Source: Sinotaia quadrata
Taxonomy: Eukaryota > Mollusca > Gastropoda > Architaenioglossa > Viviparidae
Length of the DNA stretch: 64,000 bases
Reading direction: 5' to 3'
Assembly (NCBI GenBank): GCA_028829895.1
Contig: CM054179.1
Coordinates: forward strand, 71,920,391-71,984,390
Shown piece after piece: positions 1 to 11,940 of the stretch. The translations under genes and the position numbers were made by a program. Each line of letters starts with the position of its first letter. Position 1 is the stretch's first letter. The notes below the pieces were generated by a model. The model searched no databases, was not told where the DNA came from, and worked only from the letters and a program-made list of their open reading frames with translations.

Positions 1-355
1 TTGAACGTTTTAATAAAAATAAGAATAAGAATATCTTTTGATGAAAATCTTTGTGTTTCTACATCTAGGCATAACCTCGCAAACTACTGAAACAGAACTC
101 ATTAAATAATACCGTAACCTGTTACAAGCAGTTTAAAAGAGTGTAGTACACGTTGTGCAGTAATCATTTCTGGCAAACGTCGCTGTTTAATATTGTGATC
201 TTACAGGGCATTAAAAAAGATCACCGATGCTAGTCACCGACTAAATACTTAATTAACTGTTCAATGTGTTATGTGTGAATAAAACAGAAAAATGTGTCCC
301 TACTTCAAGTGTCTTGGCTCCCTCAATTCAGCTCATGGAGTCCGTCAGACTAGGC

Positions 356-608
<253 letters not shown>

Positions 609-960
609 TTCCTTAGTCTTGTCGACCGTTGGGGCACCACTGATGACCTGACAACCAGCTCCCTCCATTCCATTCTGTTCTCTGCTAATCTCACTGTATC
701 TCTCAACTTCAGTCCTGTCCACTCTGATATGTTATCCTCCCTACTTTTCCTCTGTCTTCCTCTCCTTCGCCCTCCTTGCACATGTCCATAACATTTCATT
801 TTGCCTTTTATTTAATGGCCAATAGCTCTTCATAAGGACAAATGTCTTGCGTTAGTCAGTTTCCCATTTCCTCATTGGTGACCTGATCTCTATACGAAAT
901 GCCAAGTAACCTTTGAAAGTATCTCATTTCAGTAGATTGTATCCACATTTTGAGATTCGC
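609..960 (-). mobile_element. LINE 3'-end fragment, unit A (degenerate)
   Basis: Read on the minus strand, conceptual translation gives the C-terminal tail typical of a widespread invertebrate non-LTR retrotransposon: a GGRRRGRQRKS segment, then EDNISEWTGL, then AENRMEWRELVVRSS, then a stop. Upstream is an MRCFRRLLG-like and DQVTNEEM-like region in other frames, so the coding sequence is frameshifted and dead. It stops directly at the GATA array, as expected when a LINE ends in a simple-repeat tail. Only the last few hundred bases of the element are present, consistent with 5' truncation. The clade cannot be settled without a database search. Confidence 0.85.
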
Positions 961-2089
961 TGTGATGAACCATGTAGATCCTCACAGGCCATGTATAAAT
1001 GCAAGTATATTAAAGATTGTCTGTTATAAATATACACATTTATATAATGTTAAATAATTAGCCTATTGATATATAATTGGTTATCGAACGCCCAATCTTG
1101 AACCTGACGGAGGCATGCGATACGGTTGATTAATAAACCAGCTCAACTAAATAATTTTGTGTATAAATTTATATATATATATATCTTTTCCATAAATATA
1201 CCTACATAATAAGATACGAGTTTTCCACACGATTCATTTTAAACTATTTCTTTCCATTAAAAATATTCTGTACAGAATCTCCTCTATACGTTGACTGGAA
1301 TATAGATAATCATATTTCATTTACTTCTGAGAAACCATTTGAAACCACTGATAAATTTAATTTTATGCTCTCTTTGCAGGGAACCTAAAACAATCTTTTT
1401 CTTCATTTGAGCTTATATTATTAAATAATGACGTATTTATGTATTGAATCTTTGGCATTGATTCTTCCAATAGAATGAGTTTAACTACTGCAAAGTTCAT
1501 TTCCTCACTTCCAATATTTCTCGTGTAGAATGAGTTTAACTACTGCAAAGTTCATTTCCTCACTTGCAATATTTTGGACCTGGAAAGTCAGAAAAAGTAT
1601 CAGGTTTTTTGATTATCCGAATGCATTCCTTCAAAGAAGGAGTGGGTTCTTCTTGTCCATCATGAGGTCCTGAAAAGAATCATAGACGCACATTTACTTT
1701 TTGAAGCTTGTTTGGTGAGGCGTTTATTTTGCGATTTAAATTAATAAAAGTATACGCTAATACCTAAATGTGTCACATCGCATGTGAATCCATATATTTA
1801 CTTTTTAGGTATAGTATTCTTTTGTGTCTAATAATTAACTTCTAAATTATTGTTTACCGACTGGCAAGAGTGAGTAAGCCCAATAATCTTCTATTTACTC
1901 CTTGATTGTATAAAACAAAACAAAATATTATTCTAATTTTATCAAATCATCAAAAACTCGAGTTACAAATTAGTTAACGCATGGAGAACACCCTCCCACT
2001 ACTCTATTCTATGGCATATGAATTCCCACACCCTGTTCAGTCTACGGTTAAGTCATGCTAGGGCAATAACCTGGAAAGAAGGAACATCA
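961..2089. other. Non-coding AT-rich spacer, unit A
   Basis: No convincing exon seen. It contains a short AT run near 1170 and a local direct duplication around 1480-1570 (GAGTTTAACTACTGCAAAG twice). Counterparts are 20331-21480, 36431-37600 and 62441-63600. Confidence 0.6.
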
Positions 2090-2220
2090 TAATGGGTCAT
2101 TCAGTGACAAACTTCAGTGTAAGAAACAACTTAATGTTTCATTCGGAGACAAACTTCAGTGTAAGAAACAACTTAATGGTTCATTCGGAGACAAACTTCA
2201 GTGTAAGAAAACAACAGTCA
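2090..2220. repeat. 42-bp minisatellite, unit A
   Basis: About three copies of a 42-bp repeat with core TTCATTCGGAGACAAACTTC. Because 42 is a multiple of three, reading through gives a 14-residue MVHSETNFSVRNNL-like peptide repeat in other units. I regard that as a by-product, not a protein. Confidence 0.85.
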
Positions 2221-3071
2221 CTTACAGACCTCACAGTCTCAGACAATGACATACCAAAATTCTTAAAGTAATAACAATTTAATATAGCTTAAAATGTAAG
2301 ACGTTAATATAATGGAAGAAAAATGAAATCCAAAATTGGTTTCAAACACGTACCAGCATTGTGAGAGAACGATTTGTGTAAATTTTGTGGAATTATATGA
2401 TCGTTCATAACTTATTTGTCCCATCTAATAAAATGTCCGTCTGTTGTTAATCACATTTTTCAGATATTACCATAATTATATGTACATATGCATTAATAAA
2501 TATCATTATCCAGGTCACAGGTTAAAAAGCACCCAAAAATTTAACTATTGTGCAGAAAAATGCTATAGGAAAACCTGAAGGTTCCAGTCTAAAAGTACCC
2601 TCACATTAATTTAAATGCTCTTGCTACATATTCAACAAGAAAGAACAATATTTTTTTCATCCACCTATTACACAAATCTTTAAAATCTAAAAAAAATATT
2701 AGAATACATTTAACACTATTTTCGTGCAGTGTGAATTTCAACCTCGGGCAGTAAAGCGTATTACATACTAGTGCTATAACATTATGACCCTAGTCAATTC
2801 GCTCTCTTCTGAGGAATTATTACACTGAATCAACTCCATCAGCTATTCAAACCAAAATACAACACTAACTGGACAAAGAAATTATTACACTGAATCAACT
2901 CCATCAACTATTGAAACCAAAATACAACACTAACGGGACAAAGAAACTAAAGATGACTACATCTCCAGATATGAATAACTTCCTTGACCTCATTAACAAT
3001 ATTACACTTACATTCAAAACTAATTCCTGCAGTGTGAAATCTAATAATTGTTAGTAATCTCCAATACCATA
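2221..3071. other. Spacer with 66-bp direct duplication, unit A
   Basis: No exon recognised. Near 2815-2945 a segment containing ATTATTACACTGAATCAACT occurs twice in tandem. It occurs twice in B (about 22355-22495) and once in C (about 38460-38530). Confidence 0.6.
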
Positions 3072-5355
3072 CTGTGAAAAAAAGGTGTGTGTGCCTGTCT
3101 CTGCTAATTGCTAATTATTAAATTATGATATTTCATATTTAATACATAAACAATAATACTCTCATGCAAATAGCACGCACAGTCGTCTTTTGTCTTTGCG
3201 GTCACCAGATCGACTAGGTCAATCCCTGGAACAGTCTGCTAACTTATTAACTCTCTGTCCAAGTGTTACCTGTCTAGATGAACATACCTTAATTGAATTA
3301 TCTTGTCAATCTTTGTCTTTAATCCAGCCCCTCATAAGCTCTCTATGACGAGGGTACTATCCCAAACTTGCACTTAACCGTCTTTCTATTTTCATTACAT
3401 ATTTGGCAGCCCCCCCCCCTCATCGTCATGCACAAGCTCCTCTCTATCAATATAACTAGAGTGGATAGTTATAAAATGAACAATTTATTAAAGAAAAATA
3501 AATATTAATTAAAAGGGTTTTCTTATTAATGTCATCAAAATTATGCACAAGTTAATATATCAGAAATCACAATCTCATCCGAGATGCGTAGAATTCAGTC
3601 AATCAAGAAATATATCATGTCAATTCCATAGAACAATTATTAGGAATTTTACATTATAGAAAAGATCTTCACAATTTAGTTTAGCTTACACAAATTCTCA
3701 ATGTCAATAAGCCAACTAAATAAATGATACAGTCAAGTCAATGTAAGATATTAAAGAGAAGAATCAGAAATAGTTAATGAATTTAAGAAATCATAAAAAA
3801 CGTGTACAGATTACACAGAAAATTCATAATAACGGTTCACCTGATTGCGGCCTTTGAGCAGTAGTCTTGTTCTTGTTCTGGCAATTAAAAGTCTTGTGGT
3901 ATTGGCCTTGCCTCATAACAGTTCTGCATACCATCACATGAATATTTGAATAATCCGCACAGAATGCACAACACAAGCACTTAGTCACAATTCTTGTCCC
4001 ATATGAATTACACAGCATAAGCACAGATCAGTTTCTTGTCCGAATTTGCACAATGCTGAAACTCAGTCTTTACCACTGTCCTTGAATAAAATAAGTGGAT
4101 AAAGTTTTACAGTTACAATTTGTAATATTGGTTTCAAACACTTGGCCACTTTACTTGGCTCTTACGGTTCCAAAAGTTTCTTGGCAGAGTTCAACTTATA
4201 CTCCTTGCAGCAGCTCCCCACAGTAACTCGGCTTTCTTGAGTGAACCCAATTCTTCACGCAAGTGCAACTGGTTGTCTATGAATCTTCTTCCAGTTAGAA
4301 GATACAGTCCGTCGTACTCTACAGGTACGTCATAGTACACACGCAGCGTCCCACACTTCTCTTAGAATATTACTTAGAGTCCCAACAAGAATTTCTCCTG
4401 CTCTTGGATCTCAGTACCTTCTGAAAATCCAATGGCAGTTACAGTTGTCAACGTCGAAGTTAAACTTCAATCTTCAACCGTCAATGCATACGAATGTCGA
4501 GATAAGCAATGTCAAGATAAGTGAAGCTTGATGGCAGCAAGAGATGAAGTTTACCAATGCTTGCACATCAGCAGAAACAATACGGCTTGCTTGCAAGTAG
4601 AACTTGAATCTTGCATCTCAGCAAAGCAGAAATGGAGTGGAATACAAACGAAACGGAACGGAACGGCTTGCTAACTGTTGACAGAAGAAACGTAATGGCA
4701 CGCATCAGTCTTGTGTTTCAGATATTCGTAATCTGTACTTTTATTCTCGATTCTTCATTTAAAATTCCTTTTTACAATTCTTTCTTCTGATTCTTTGTTT
4801 AAAAGAGAATAAAATTGATATTGTTTAAACTGGTTAAAATATTTACAAAGGAAAACATACTTCAAACAGATTTTAAGCAATATTAAAAATCAGTTAAATG
4901 ACAATTCACTATTTCGGACTTACCTTTCTCTTCAGCTCTAACCATGAAGCCGTCACGTGGGACCCCGATGATTTTAACAAAAGTGAGGGTTCAATTTCGA
5001 ATCTGCCCTTATTTGTGATTCTAGGGGTCATCTGGAAGATTCTAGAATTTATCAGCCTTCAGGCTAGAACAGAGTTGTTCCTAAAGCTTTGCCCGAATAG
5101 ATACGGTTGGCTGCACAAACACTAAAGGTAGTGCGAACTTGTTTGCTAAAATTAATCTGAGCTATGTAAGAATCAGTGACCTTTTACAATAACTCCCCTT
5201 TATTCTGGATGTAGGTCAGAGTTGTTTGTTTCAAACCTCATCACGCTGAGATTTGAATGACGCAAATTTAAATTTAAAATTACAAAAATGAAGAATTAAT
5301 TAAATATTAATTAAATTAATTAATAAAGTGCATTAATTTGCATTTCCCCCCACAC
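3072..5355. mobile_element. 2.3-kb insertion present only in unit A
   Basis: Units B and C run straight through this point (CACCATACTAATATTAC at about 22608 and 38649). Unit A instead carries about 2.28 kb, starting TGTGAAAAAAAGG and ending CCCCCCACACA. The TG...CA ends would fit an LTR-type element, but I see no clean target-site duplication or recognisable retroelement protein. It holds a C run at 3411-3420 and no convincing ORF beyond a 75-codon one at 4898-5125. It may be a non-autonomous element, or sequence lost from B and C. Confidence 0.5.
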
Positions 5356-5671
5356 AAAGTATTATTACTACTTAAAACAATGAATTTCAATCCTCTTAAG
5401 GAATTAATAAAGTAAGTCAAATAACACATTAACGGAGAGACAACAAATAAACAGTTATTCATAGAAGGGAGGCTTAAACATAGCGGCATCAGTTTATTCA
5501 AAAAAATTTCATACTTTGATCACAAACTGTTCACACTACAGGCAGAGTCCCACAGATTCCCAAGGAGTCTTACTCAAGACGGAAATTTGATGACGTCAGG
5601 CATGGTGGTTTGTCTGCTAATTTCATGGTTATGGTGCTAGGGGAACAGAGATTTGATTGGAATGTGCTCGG

Positions 5672-5935
5672 TTAAACAAGCGAGTGAGGCAAACACAAAA
5701 CGTAATGAGTTTTCATTAGTCTGAGCTCATTAACGAGCCCAAATGTCATCTTCCTTTGTAAGTGGCTGTCATTATCAACTTCTGACCAGAGTGTGTAAAC
5801 GGGAAAGGAGTCATGATCAATGATCAGCATTTCCAGAAGAAGAACAGGGAAATCCCCAGTGATCAGATGATATTTAATACATCTGTGTGGGCACATCTGT
5901 TGCAGCCAACCGAACGATGGATCAGCATAACGCAC
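5672..5935 (-). other. Conserved open segment of 87 codons, unit A
   Basis: The same 87-codon minus-strand frame is open in all three units (also 22932-23195 and 38958-39221). The peptide starts MRYADPSFGWLQQMCPHR and ends in a stop just before AACCGAGCACATTCC. The few differences are mostly amino-acid replacements (C/R, I/M, K/N, K/E), which argues against strong purifying selection, and the copies are young enough that openness means little. No family recognised and no good splice sites. It lies between the sushi exon and the left end of the unit. Confidence 0.25.
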
Positions 5936-6180
5936 AAATCATTCACAAGTATCTGGAACAATAACTGGACATCACACCATAGTAGGCAATCTTGAAAATC
6001 CCAGAAGTGAGTATGAAATCCAAGAAAAATCTTTTAATAAATACATACATAAATGCACAACTACCCCTTTACATGGGTATATCGCAAAACGGTTACAACC
6101 GGGTAATCGTCAAAAAAAACCCCAAACACATGTCAGTTTTATATATATATATATATATATAAAGAAGTACAAAATATATA

Positions 6181-6241
6181 GAAAGATGGATGGATGGATG
6201 GATGGATAGATGGATAGATAGATAGATGGATAGATAGATAA

Positions 6242-6272
<31 letters not shown>

Positions 6273-6303
6273 TATAGATAGATAGATAGATAGATAGATA
6301 GAT
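6181..6303 (-). repeat. Left GATA/GGAT array flanking the sushi exon
   Basis: Mixed GGAT and GATA tetranucleotides, followed by the sushi exon region and then by a second GATA array (7049-7221). Units B and C have a single array at this position. Confidence 0.95.
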
Positions 6304-6429
6304 TGAAGTAAATTAAGCAAGCTTCTCAAAATTACAATGCTCCACTCTTTATGTATATTTCGTTGGATTACATTACTTCCACAGTGTCTTATAAATATTA
6401 TAAGTTAAATATATTCTTAATTCAATATT

Positions 6430-6545
6430 GAATAAATGTACATTTCTTTATTAGACGGACACACACAGTCCACCACACATACAGACACACACATACAGAC
6501 ACACACACACACAGTCCACCACACACACAGACACACACACACAAA
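6430..6545. repeat. CA-rich microsatellite
   Basis: Imperfect (CA)n with ACACACACAGTCCACC interruptions, lying between the left GATA array and the sushi exon in unit A. Confidence 0.85.
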
Positions 6546-6651
6546 CAGAATTATATAGAAAAGTAGAAAACAAGAATTTATATTGAAATTAGTCTAAGAG
6601 TACATAGATGTGAAAGTCGATGGGTATTTTCTTAACTATTTCGTTATTTAC

Positions 6652-6843
6652 TTCTGCAAGAAGGAAATGTATTACTCCAGGTTGTCTTAGAGTAAAAGCT
6701 GCCACATAAAATGCTCCCAGGGCCATCGAGAGTATATCCATCATTACAGGAGAAGTTACAAATCGATCCATAGACATTTTCTCTGTAACCGGAACAGAGT
6801 TTGCTCCCATTGTTAAAGTATGGAAGAGGTGGACAATAGTACA
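6652..6843 (-). CDS. Sushi/CCP domain exon (six-cysteine type), unit A
   Basis: The 192-nt exon is bounded by a TTTTATGAACAG acceptor and an AGAA|GTAAAT donor. It is phase 1 on both sides, the usual arrangement for sushi exons. It encodes one complete CCP domain: CPPLPYFNNG at the start, YGSICNFSC and GYTLDGPGSILC in the middle, W in TTWSNTFPSC at the end. Six cysteines are visible rather than the usual four; the extra pair (KLC and SIC) follows the pattern of selectin CCP domains. CCP domains are extracellular recognition modules in complement, selectin and other adhesion proteins. The exon joins in phase to the signal exon at 7310-7373, forming GTG (Val) at the junction, so the predicted product begins as a secreted protein with CCP directly after the signal peptide. 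The next exon would lie further left, possibly outside the window. Units B and C lack this exon. Confidence 0.88.
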
Positions 6844-6944
6844 CTGTTCATAAAATAAAAATAAGAGGAAGCGTATAACATCACAAACATTACTTAAGGT
6901 ATCCAATAATGTACTGTACGAAATAGTTAATAATTATGATATAT

Positions 6945-6946
<2 letters not shown>

Positions 6947-6990
<44 letters not shown>
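6947..6990. repeat. (CT)n microsatellite
   Basis: About 22 CT dinucleotides between the sushi exon and the right GATA array, in unit A only. Confidence 0.95.
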
Positions 6991-6995
<5 letters not shown>

Positions 6996-7048
6996 ATAGA
7001 GTATAGGTAGAGAGGGAGGGAGATATATACAGAAAGACTGACAGACAA

Positions 7049-7055
7049 ATGAATG

Positions 7056-7089
<34 letters not shown>

Positions 7090-7171
7090 CATAAATAGAT
7101 AGATGGATAGATAGATAGGTAGATAAATAGATAGACAAATAGGTAGATAGATAAATAGATAGACAGATAGG

Positions 7172-7220
<49 letters not shown>

Positions 7221-7221
7221 G
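7049..7221 (-). repeat. Right GATA array, unit A
   Basis: GATA repeats with interruptions, followed by GACTGTCTAG. The same right flank borders the single GATA arrays of B and C, so this array is the counterpart of their right edge. Confidence 0.95.
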
Positions 7222-7309
7222 ACTGTCTAGAACTGATCGAAATCAAACACATACAAAACTCTTCACATAAAAATCCTTTAAAATAAACAAGTGATATATA
7301 ATCCTTTAC

Positions 7310-7373
7310 CTGCTGTCGCTAGGTCTCCAAGGACCATAATCACGATCATAAGCAAGATACGTGAATCCCTCAT
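7310..7373 (-). CDS. Signal-peptide exon, unit A
   Basis: The 64-nt first coding exon starts at ATG 7373 and ends ACAGCAG|GTAAAG, a strong donor in phase 1. The peptide is MRDSR, then the hydrophobic core [11 protein letters not shown], then DLATA, a good signal-peptidase site. It joins in phase to the sushi exon 466 nt downstream, where the junction codon GTG gives V before YYC. Only 21 complete codons are present, which is normal for a leader exon. Units B and C have the same exon with a 60-nt in-frame insertion. The promoter would lie at coordinates above 7373; I see no clear TATA box there. Confidence 0.85.
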
Positions 7374-8032
7374 GATGATAGTATAAACTTGCAAATTAAA
7401 ATATATACACACACTTTAGTGAGATATGTCATTTGAAACAAATTTATATTATGCAAAATAATTGAAAGTACGTATTATAGGAGTCTATTGCAAATATTTC
7501 TTGTTTCTTTGCAAACGGAAGATAATAGCACTGCCTATAAGAAATTAAGCAAAATATATGTCAGTTAAAAAGATACAAAGATGTATGTAATTAATATGTC
7601 ATTGCGTATTATTAATTAATTATTGCATTCTATCAACGAAAAACCACACGTTTTCTTCAAAATAAATATAATTTCATTAACAGATAATGCTCTTTCTTGA
7701 ATTTCAATACTTCACTTTGAAAGTTCTCTTCCGTCTGAACTGAACTTGTGTTGAGAGAGGGGAGATGATTAAGTTGATTGCACAAAGCCTAATTGACAAA
7801 TAAAAGAAACCGAAACCAAAAATAAAAAGGGGACATAATCGAGTTGATTGTACAAAACTAATTTATTTTTTAAGAAAAAAGAAAAAAAATAGTGTTGAAT
7901 ATGACATTGTGTTTGTCAAAACCGTTATTTCGACATCTACCAGCGGCATCAGCGATGATGTAAGCATCTATACTGCATTTCTACATACCAAATACTGTTA
8001 TTCAGTATGCTATACTGCTTTATTAATTTAGT

Positions 8033-8190
8033 GTGACAATAGAGTCATTATAAAATAAGTACTATGACTTAATTGCTTCCTTGATTTAGAGCGAGCCTAT
8101 AGCCATAATGCAATAAGAACTATGACTTAATTGCTTCAGTGATTTAGAGTGAACATAGAGCCTTTATGAAATAAGATCAGTGATAGGATT
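8033..8190. repeat. 58-bp minisatellite, unit A (about 3 copies)
   Basis: Copies of a repeat with core GATTTAGAGTGAACATAGAG followed by CCATTATAAAATAAG. They are more diverged here than in B and C, where the array is longer. Confidence 0.85.
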
Positions 8191-8329
8191 AAAAAAATAA
8201 TAAACCACACAAAAATCTGTTGGATGAGTGTTGGTGTTACTTTTACAATAGAAATATTAATCTATTGGAATGGAGCATTAATTTTACAACAAAAATAAAT
8301 ATCATTGTTCATTAAACTGTTTGATGATT

Positions 8330-8740
8330 TAGAGTGACTTATACATAAGAAACAATATTCTTTATACTCTAGGATGATTTAGACCTACTATTGCAATACG
8401 AAACATTATTTATTAAACTGTTGGACGATTTAGAGTTACATCTTCATTAGAAACATTATTTATATTTCTGTTGGACAATTTAGAATTACGTCTACATAAG
8501 AATGGTTATTCATTAAACTGTTTGACGATATAGTGTAACTTATTCATAATAAATATTATTTAATAAACTGTTGGACTATTTGGTGTCACTTCTACAGGAG
8601 AAACTTTATTAGTTAAATTGTAGGACGATTTAGTTTACTTCTACATAAGGAACATTGTTCACTAAACTGTTGGACGATTTAGTGTTTACTTCTACATAAG
8701 GAACACTATTCATTATGCTCTTGGATGACGTATAGAATAA
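8330..8740. repeat. 50-bp minisatellite, unit A (degenerate)
   Basis: Diverged copies of a repeat with core AACTGTTGGACGAATTAGTG and ACTTCTACATAAGGAACATT. Copies here differ from one another much more than those in B and C. Confidence 0.85.
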
Positions 8741-8829
8741 ATCTATGCAGTGGAAGAATAATTAATATATTCCCCGACGCAAGAAACAAATATCAAAATA
8801 TTATTTTGTTCATAAGTAGTGATAAGCAT

Positions 8830-9230
8830 GGTACATGTAAAAATAACGACATTTAATTATATACTTCAATATTTTAAGTTATGTCCGGATGTACATGTAA
8901 AGATATCTACATTTAATTAGATACCAATATTTTAAGTCATGTCCGGATGAATTTTAGAGGTGTAAACGGAAATGTTCCGAAAGTAGGAGTCTGAGAACGG
9001 GAACAATAAATAGCGCAAGTTGACCTAGATTGCACCTAGAAACTCTAAGAATAGTACATCAGAAGTAGACCTAGTTAGCGCCTAAAACTCTCACAACAGA
9101 AAATCAGAAGTAGACCTCGTTAACATCTAGAAATAATAGCAATAGAAAATCAGAAGTAGATCTAATTAGCACCTAGAAACTATAACAATAGAAAATCAGA
9201 AGTACACCTGGTTAGCACCTAGAAATATTT
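8830..9230. repeat. 60-bp and about 50-bp degenerate repeats, unit A
   Basis: Two copies of a unit containing GTCCGGATGTACATGTAAAG are followed (from about 9040) by four copies of a unit containing ATCAGAAGTAGACCTAGTTA. The counterpart arrays in B (25800-26030) and C (42465-42760) have different copy numbers. Confidence 0.75.
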
Positions 9231-9982
9231 TTTTTGCAAGATTTGGCTTTCGGGTTACAAACTTGTTCCCGTTTGTACCGAGTTTTGTTTTGATTTGAAG
9301 ACTTTGGTTAGACTCAAACTGAACATGCCACGTCATTTCTGCTAGTTAGTGAAGATGGCGGTAAAAGCAAACAGCATTGCATCATCAAAAGCATTTGCGA
9401 CAAAACGGTCTTGATGCAATATTAGTTACCCCTGTTAATTTGCATTGTGGGATCCTTTATAGCTAGAATTCTAGAGAAAACATTATATTAATAAATCTTC
9501 TGTGTGTAAAACAAGAACTGTGTAGTAGGAGAGAGGAGAGTCACTGCTTATGTACTATTTTGAAACTGATTAAGTGAAATGATGTAATAGGGAGTAGACT
9601 AATTTTGTATGTGTTATATACTGTTATTTGTTTAGTACATTATCAATATACGCTGTTCTATTTTAAGGGATGAACTTTTCTGCCTAGGGTTCTCGTTGAG
9701 TTACCGGCTGATTCTTTGTCCCATCACCGTTATGGTCCCTACGTCTGGCAGTTACTTCTACATAAGAAACATTCTTTATTTTACTTTTGGATAACTTAGA
9801 GTTACTTCTGAATTAGAAGCCAATAAATATATATAAATGAATTTTTAGTTCTTTAAGGTTAAAAACCCCTTAAAGTTACTGTATAAATGACATAAATCTC
9901 ATGGAATTGGTAGTTCTGTAATGTCAAAACCCCCTTAAAGTTACTGTATAAATGACATAAATCTCATGGAATTGGTATTTAA
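9231..9982. other. Conserved spacer, unit A
   Basis: This segment (marker CTCTAGAGAAAACATTATATT region through CTGCCTAGGGTTCTCG) is kept in B (26517-27100), C (43280-43900) and a second time in C (44826-45240). A GAAGATGGCGG motif at 9350 resembles a YY1 site. No exon supported. Confidence 0.5.
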
Positions 9983-10133
9983 TTAATGACCCCAAAACGC
10001 CCTTAAAGTTGTAAGTAGTTTTACCCACATTATTCTGACGCAACTAACTTTAAATCGGCGACCAGCCACATGACAATTGATTGTAAAACCTCTACTCTTT
10101 GACTTGGATCTGGTTCTTGAAAGTAAGTTATTT
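9983..10133 (-). CDS. Candidate terminal exon, unit A (lectin-like?)
   Basis: The 151-nt segment starts after a weak TGCTAG acceptor in phase 2 and ends at TAA. It encodes 49 residues including RGFTINCHVAGRRFKVSCVR. Spacing of the two cysteines around a GRRFKV core resembles the C-terminal part of F-type-lectin or other galactose-binding-like domains, but this is a pattern impression only. The frame and length are kept in B (27210-27360) and C (43927-44077) with few replacements. Phase 2 fits the donor of the candidate exon at 10436-10522. The poor polypyrimidine tract is the main weakness. Confidence 0.35.
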
Positions 10134-10435
10134 CTAGCATCTTGCGTACATTTTTTAATTCCAAGATACACAAATAAAATTATAAAACATCATAGAGAAA
10201 CAAAACAATATTCCCCATGTTTTCAATACACGTTTACATGAATATTTCATCATAAATTCTCTAGCATCGACAAGTGACAATTGTAATCTTCCAAATTGTG
10301 TATAATTGCTTTAACAAATGGTAAAATTAAACGGCCATGTAAATACTAATAAATGTACGTAATAATAATTAAGATAGAACTAGAAGTAGTCGTAATAACT
10401 TTAATTCTAGCTGTAAAGTTAGCAAGATGTCTTAC

Positions 10436-10522
10436 CTAACTTGTAAGAGATGATGTCTAATATTTTCAGTTCCTGGCATACGCCAGTATGACATCCAAAT
10501 GTGTTCGTTACTCGTCAGAAAT
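10436..10522 (-). CDS. Candidate 87-nt exon, unit A
   Basis: The exon runs from an AAACTAAG acceptor to a TTAG|GTAAGA donor, phase 2 on both sides. It encodes 28 complete codons, FLTSNEHIWM followed by SYWRMPGTENIRHHLLQV. Units B (27660-27746) and C (44454-44540) keep the same length, sites and open frame; B and C have the better acceptor AAATTCAG. Its phases match the donor of the exon at 13172-13290 and the acceptor at 10133. The YRR...RHHLLQV stretch is reminiscent of a strand pair in galactose-binding-like domains; this is unproven. Confidence 0.4.
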
Positions 10523-10533
10523 CTTAGTTTTGT

Positions 10534-11360
10534 GACGTGATTGTTTCTAAGGGACATAATCGAGAGAGATTAAAATTGGAAACTACCTATGCACTTCTGA
10601 CAGTAAACTAAAAGTTGAGGGCTGATTGTGTAATTCTTGATATATTTAAAAACAAAGGTAAATAAATTTATATTTAACAAACTCGTAGATAATATTTATT
10701 GCTCAACTTAGACCTCTCATCGTTTCAAAGTATTTGTTGACGCATGCGCAAATAATGACCTGGAAGCAATCTAGCTTTTTCCATCCTCACACTTCAAACA
10801 TTTTTTGAAAGGAGATGCGAGAACATGTTAAAGAAAATAAATGGCTAATTTATTTGTCAATCTCTCAAATTTTCGGAAATCTATTATATAAATAGTGCAT
10901 CATAACTTTCAGTAACAATAATTTATTTTAGTGAATATTTATGAGTGGTTCATATTCTAAGGAATCTAATATTTAATAGTCATTTTATCGACAGTAACAC
11001 CGAGGAGGCGGGGCGGTGGCAGTGGAGTCTGATAAATGGTCATTAATATATTACATAGTCTACATTGATCAGGTTTAAATGTGAAATGTCATGATGAAAT
11101 AGATGTCTATTAGAATTGGCAACTTTATTTTCTTTTTAATTTTTATATAATTTCTAAGTAACTGAATCCCTGCCAAAATATAAATTTGCCAAATAGACTC
11201 TGTGCCAAAATATACTCTCACTAAATATTCCCTATCAATATATATTCTTGCTAAAAATACTCCCTCCCAAACTTCATTTAATTAACATCTCACTGAAAGT
11301 ACCTATTTAATCAAAGAGAAGAAAAGTACATAGCCTCTCTTGAAGTCTCATAGTTATTAT
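10534..11360. other. Spacer containing the A-side crossover region
   Basis: No exon seen. Up to about 10735 unit A differs clearly from B and C. From about 10765 rightward A and B are nearly identical. The shared stretch at the switch contains GACGCATGCGCAAATAATGA. Confidence 0.6.
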
Positions 11361-11796
11361 TATTACTTTATTTAAAATAATAAAATATACCTTTTCGTAA
11401 ACTTCAAACTGTAGACTCTACACAGCTCAAGACAATGAACGCTGTAGGATTGATTGAACGTACACATTTATTTTTTCTTTCTCTCTGGGCGTGGTTTCTC
11501 AAAAATGTATTGGCAGAAGAGATATGTGCGATAGGTACTGCCAGAACAAACAGAAAATAATTCCCTAATGTTTTAAAAAATGTAAAAGAGTTTGAAATAA
11601 ATCACACAGAGGAGATATGTGATGGCACAGAGAGGAAGATCTAACTTTCCAGAGGAAAGACAACAAGTCGGTTAATGTTATGTCAACCATTCTTGATGCC
11701 AATAATGCATTTACATCTCCAAGAAAAACAAATTATACCGAACATTCACTTTAGTAGGTCACTAGAACATGTTTCCTTTTTTTAACTAGTTTGCTG

Positions 11797-11940
11797 TTAC
11801 CACCACCACCACCACCACCACCACCACCACCACCACCCAAAAGAAAAAATAAGTGAAGCTCACGGACACAAATATTTTATCACGTAGATAGCTGGAAGTG
11901 TGAATGAATGAATGGATGGATGGATGGATGGATGGATGGT
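11797..11940. repeat. (CCA)n and (GGAT)n microsatellites, unit A
   Basis: About 13 CCA triplets are followed about 70 bp later by GAAT/GGAT repeats. The same pair is in B (29037-29185). The segment is missing from C. Confidence 0.95.

Noticed and set aside
9345..9365. AAGATGGCGG as a YY1-driven promoter start
   Set aside because: The motif is present in all units, but no transcript start, ORF or exon follows on the plus strand beyond 17 codons.
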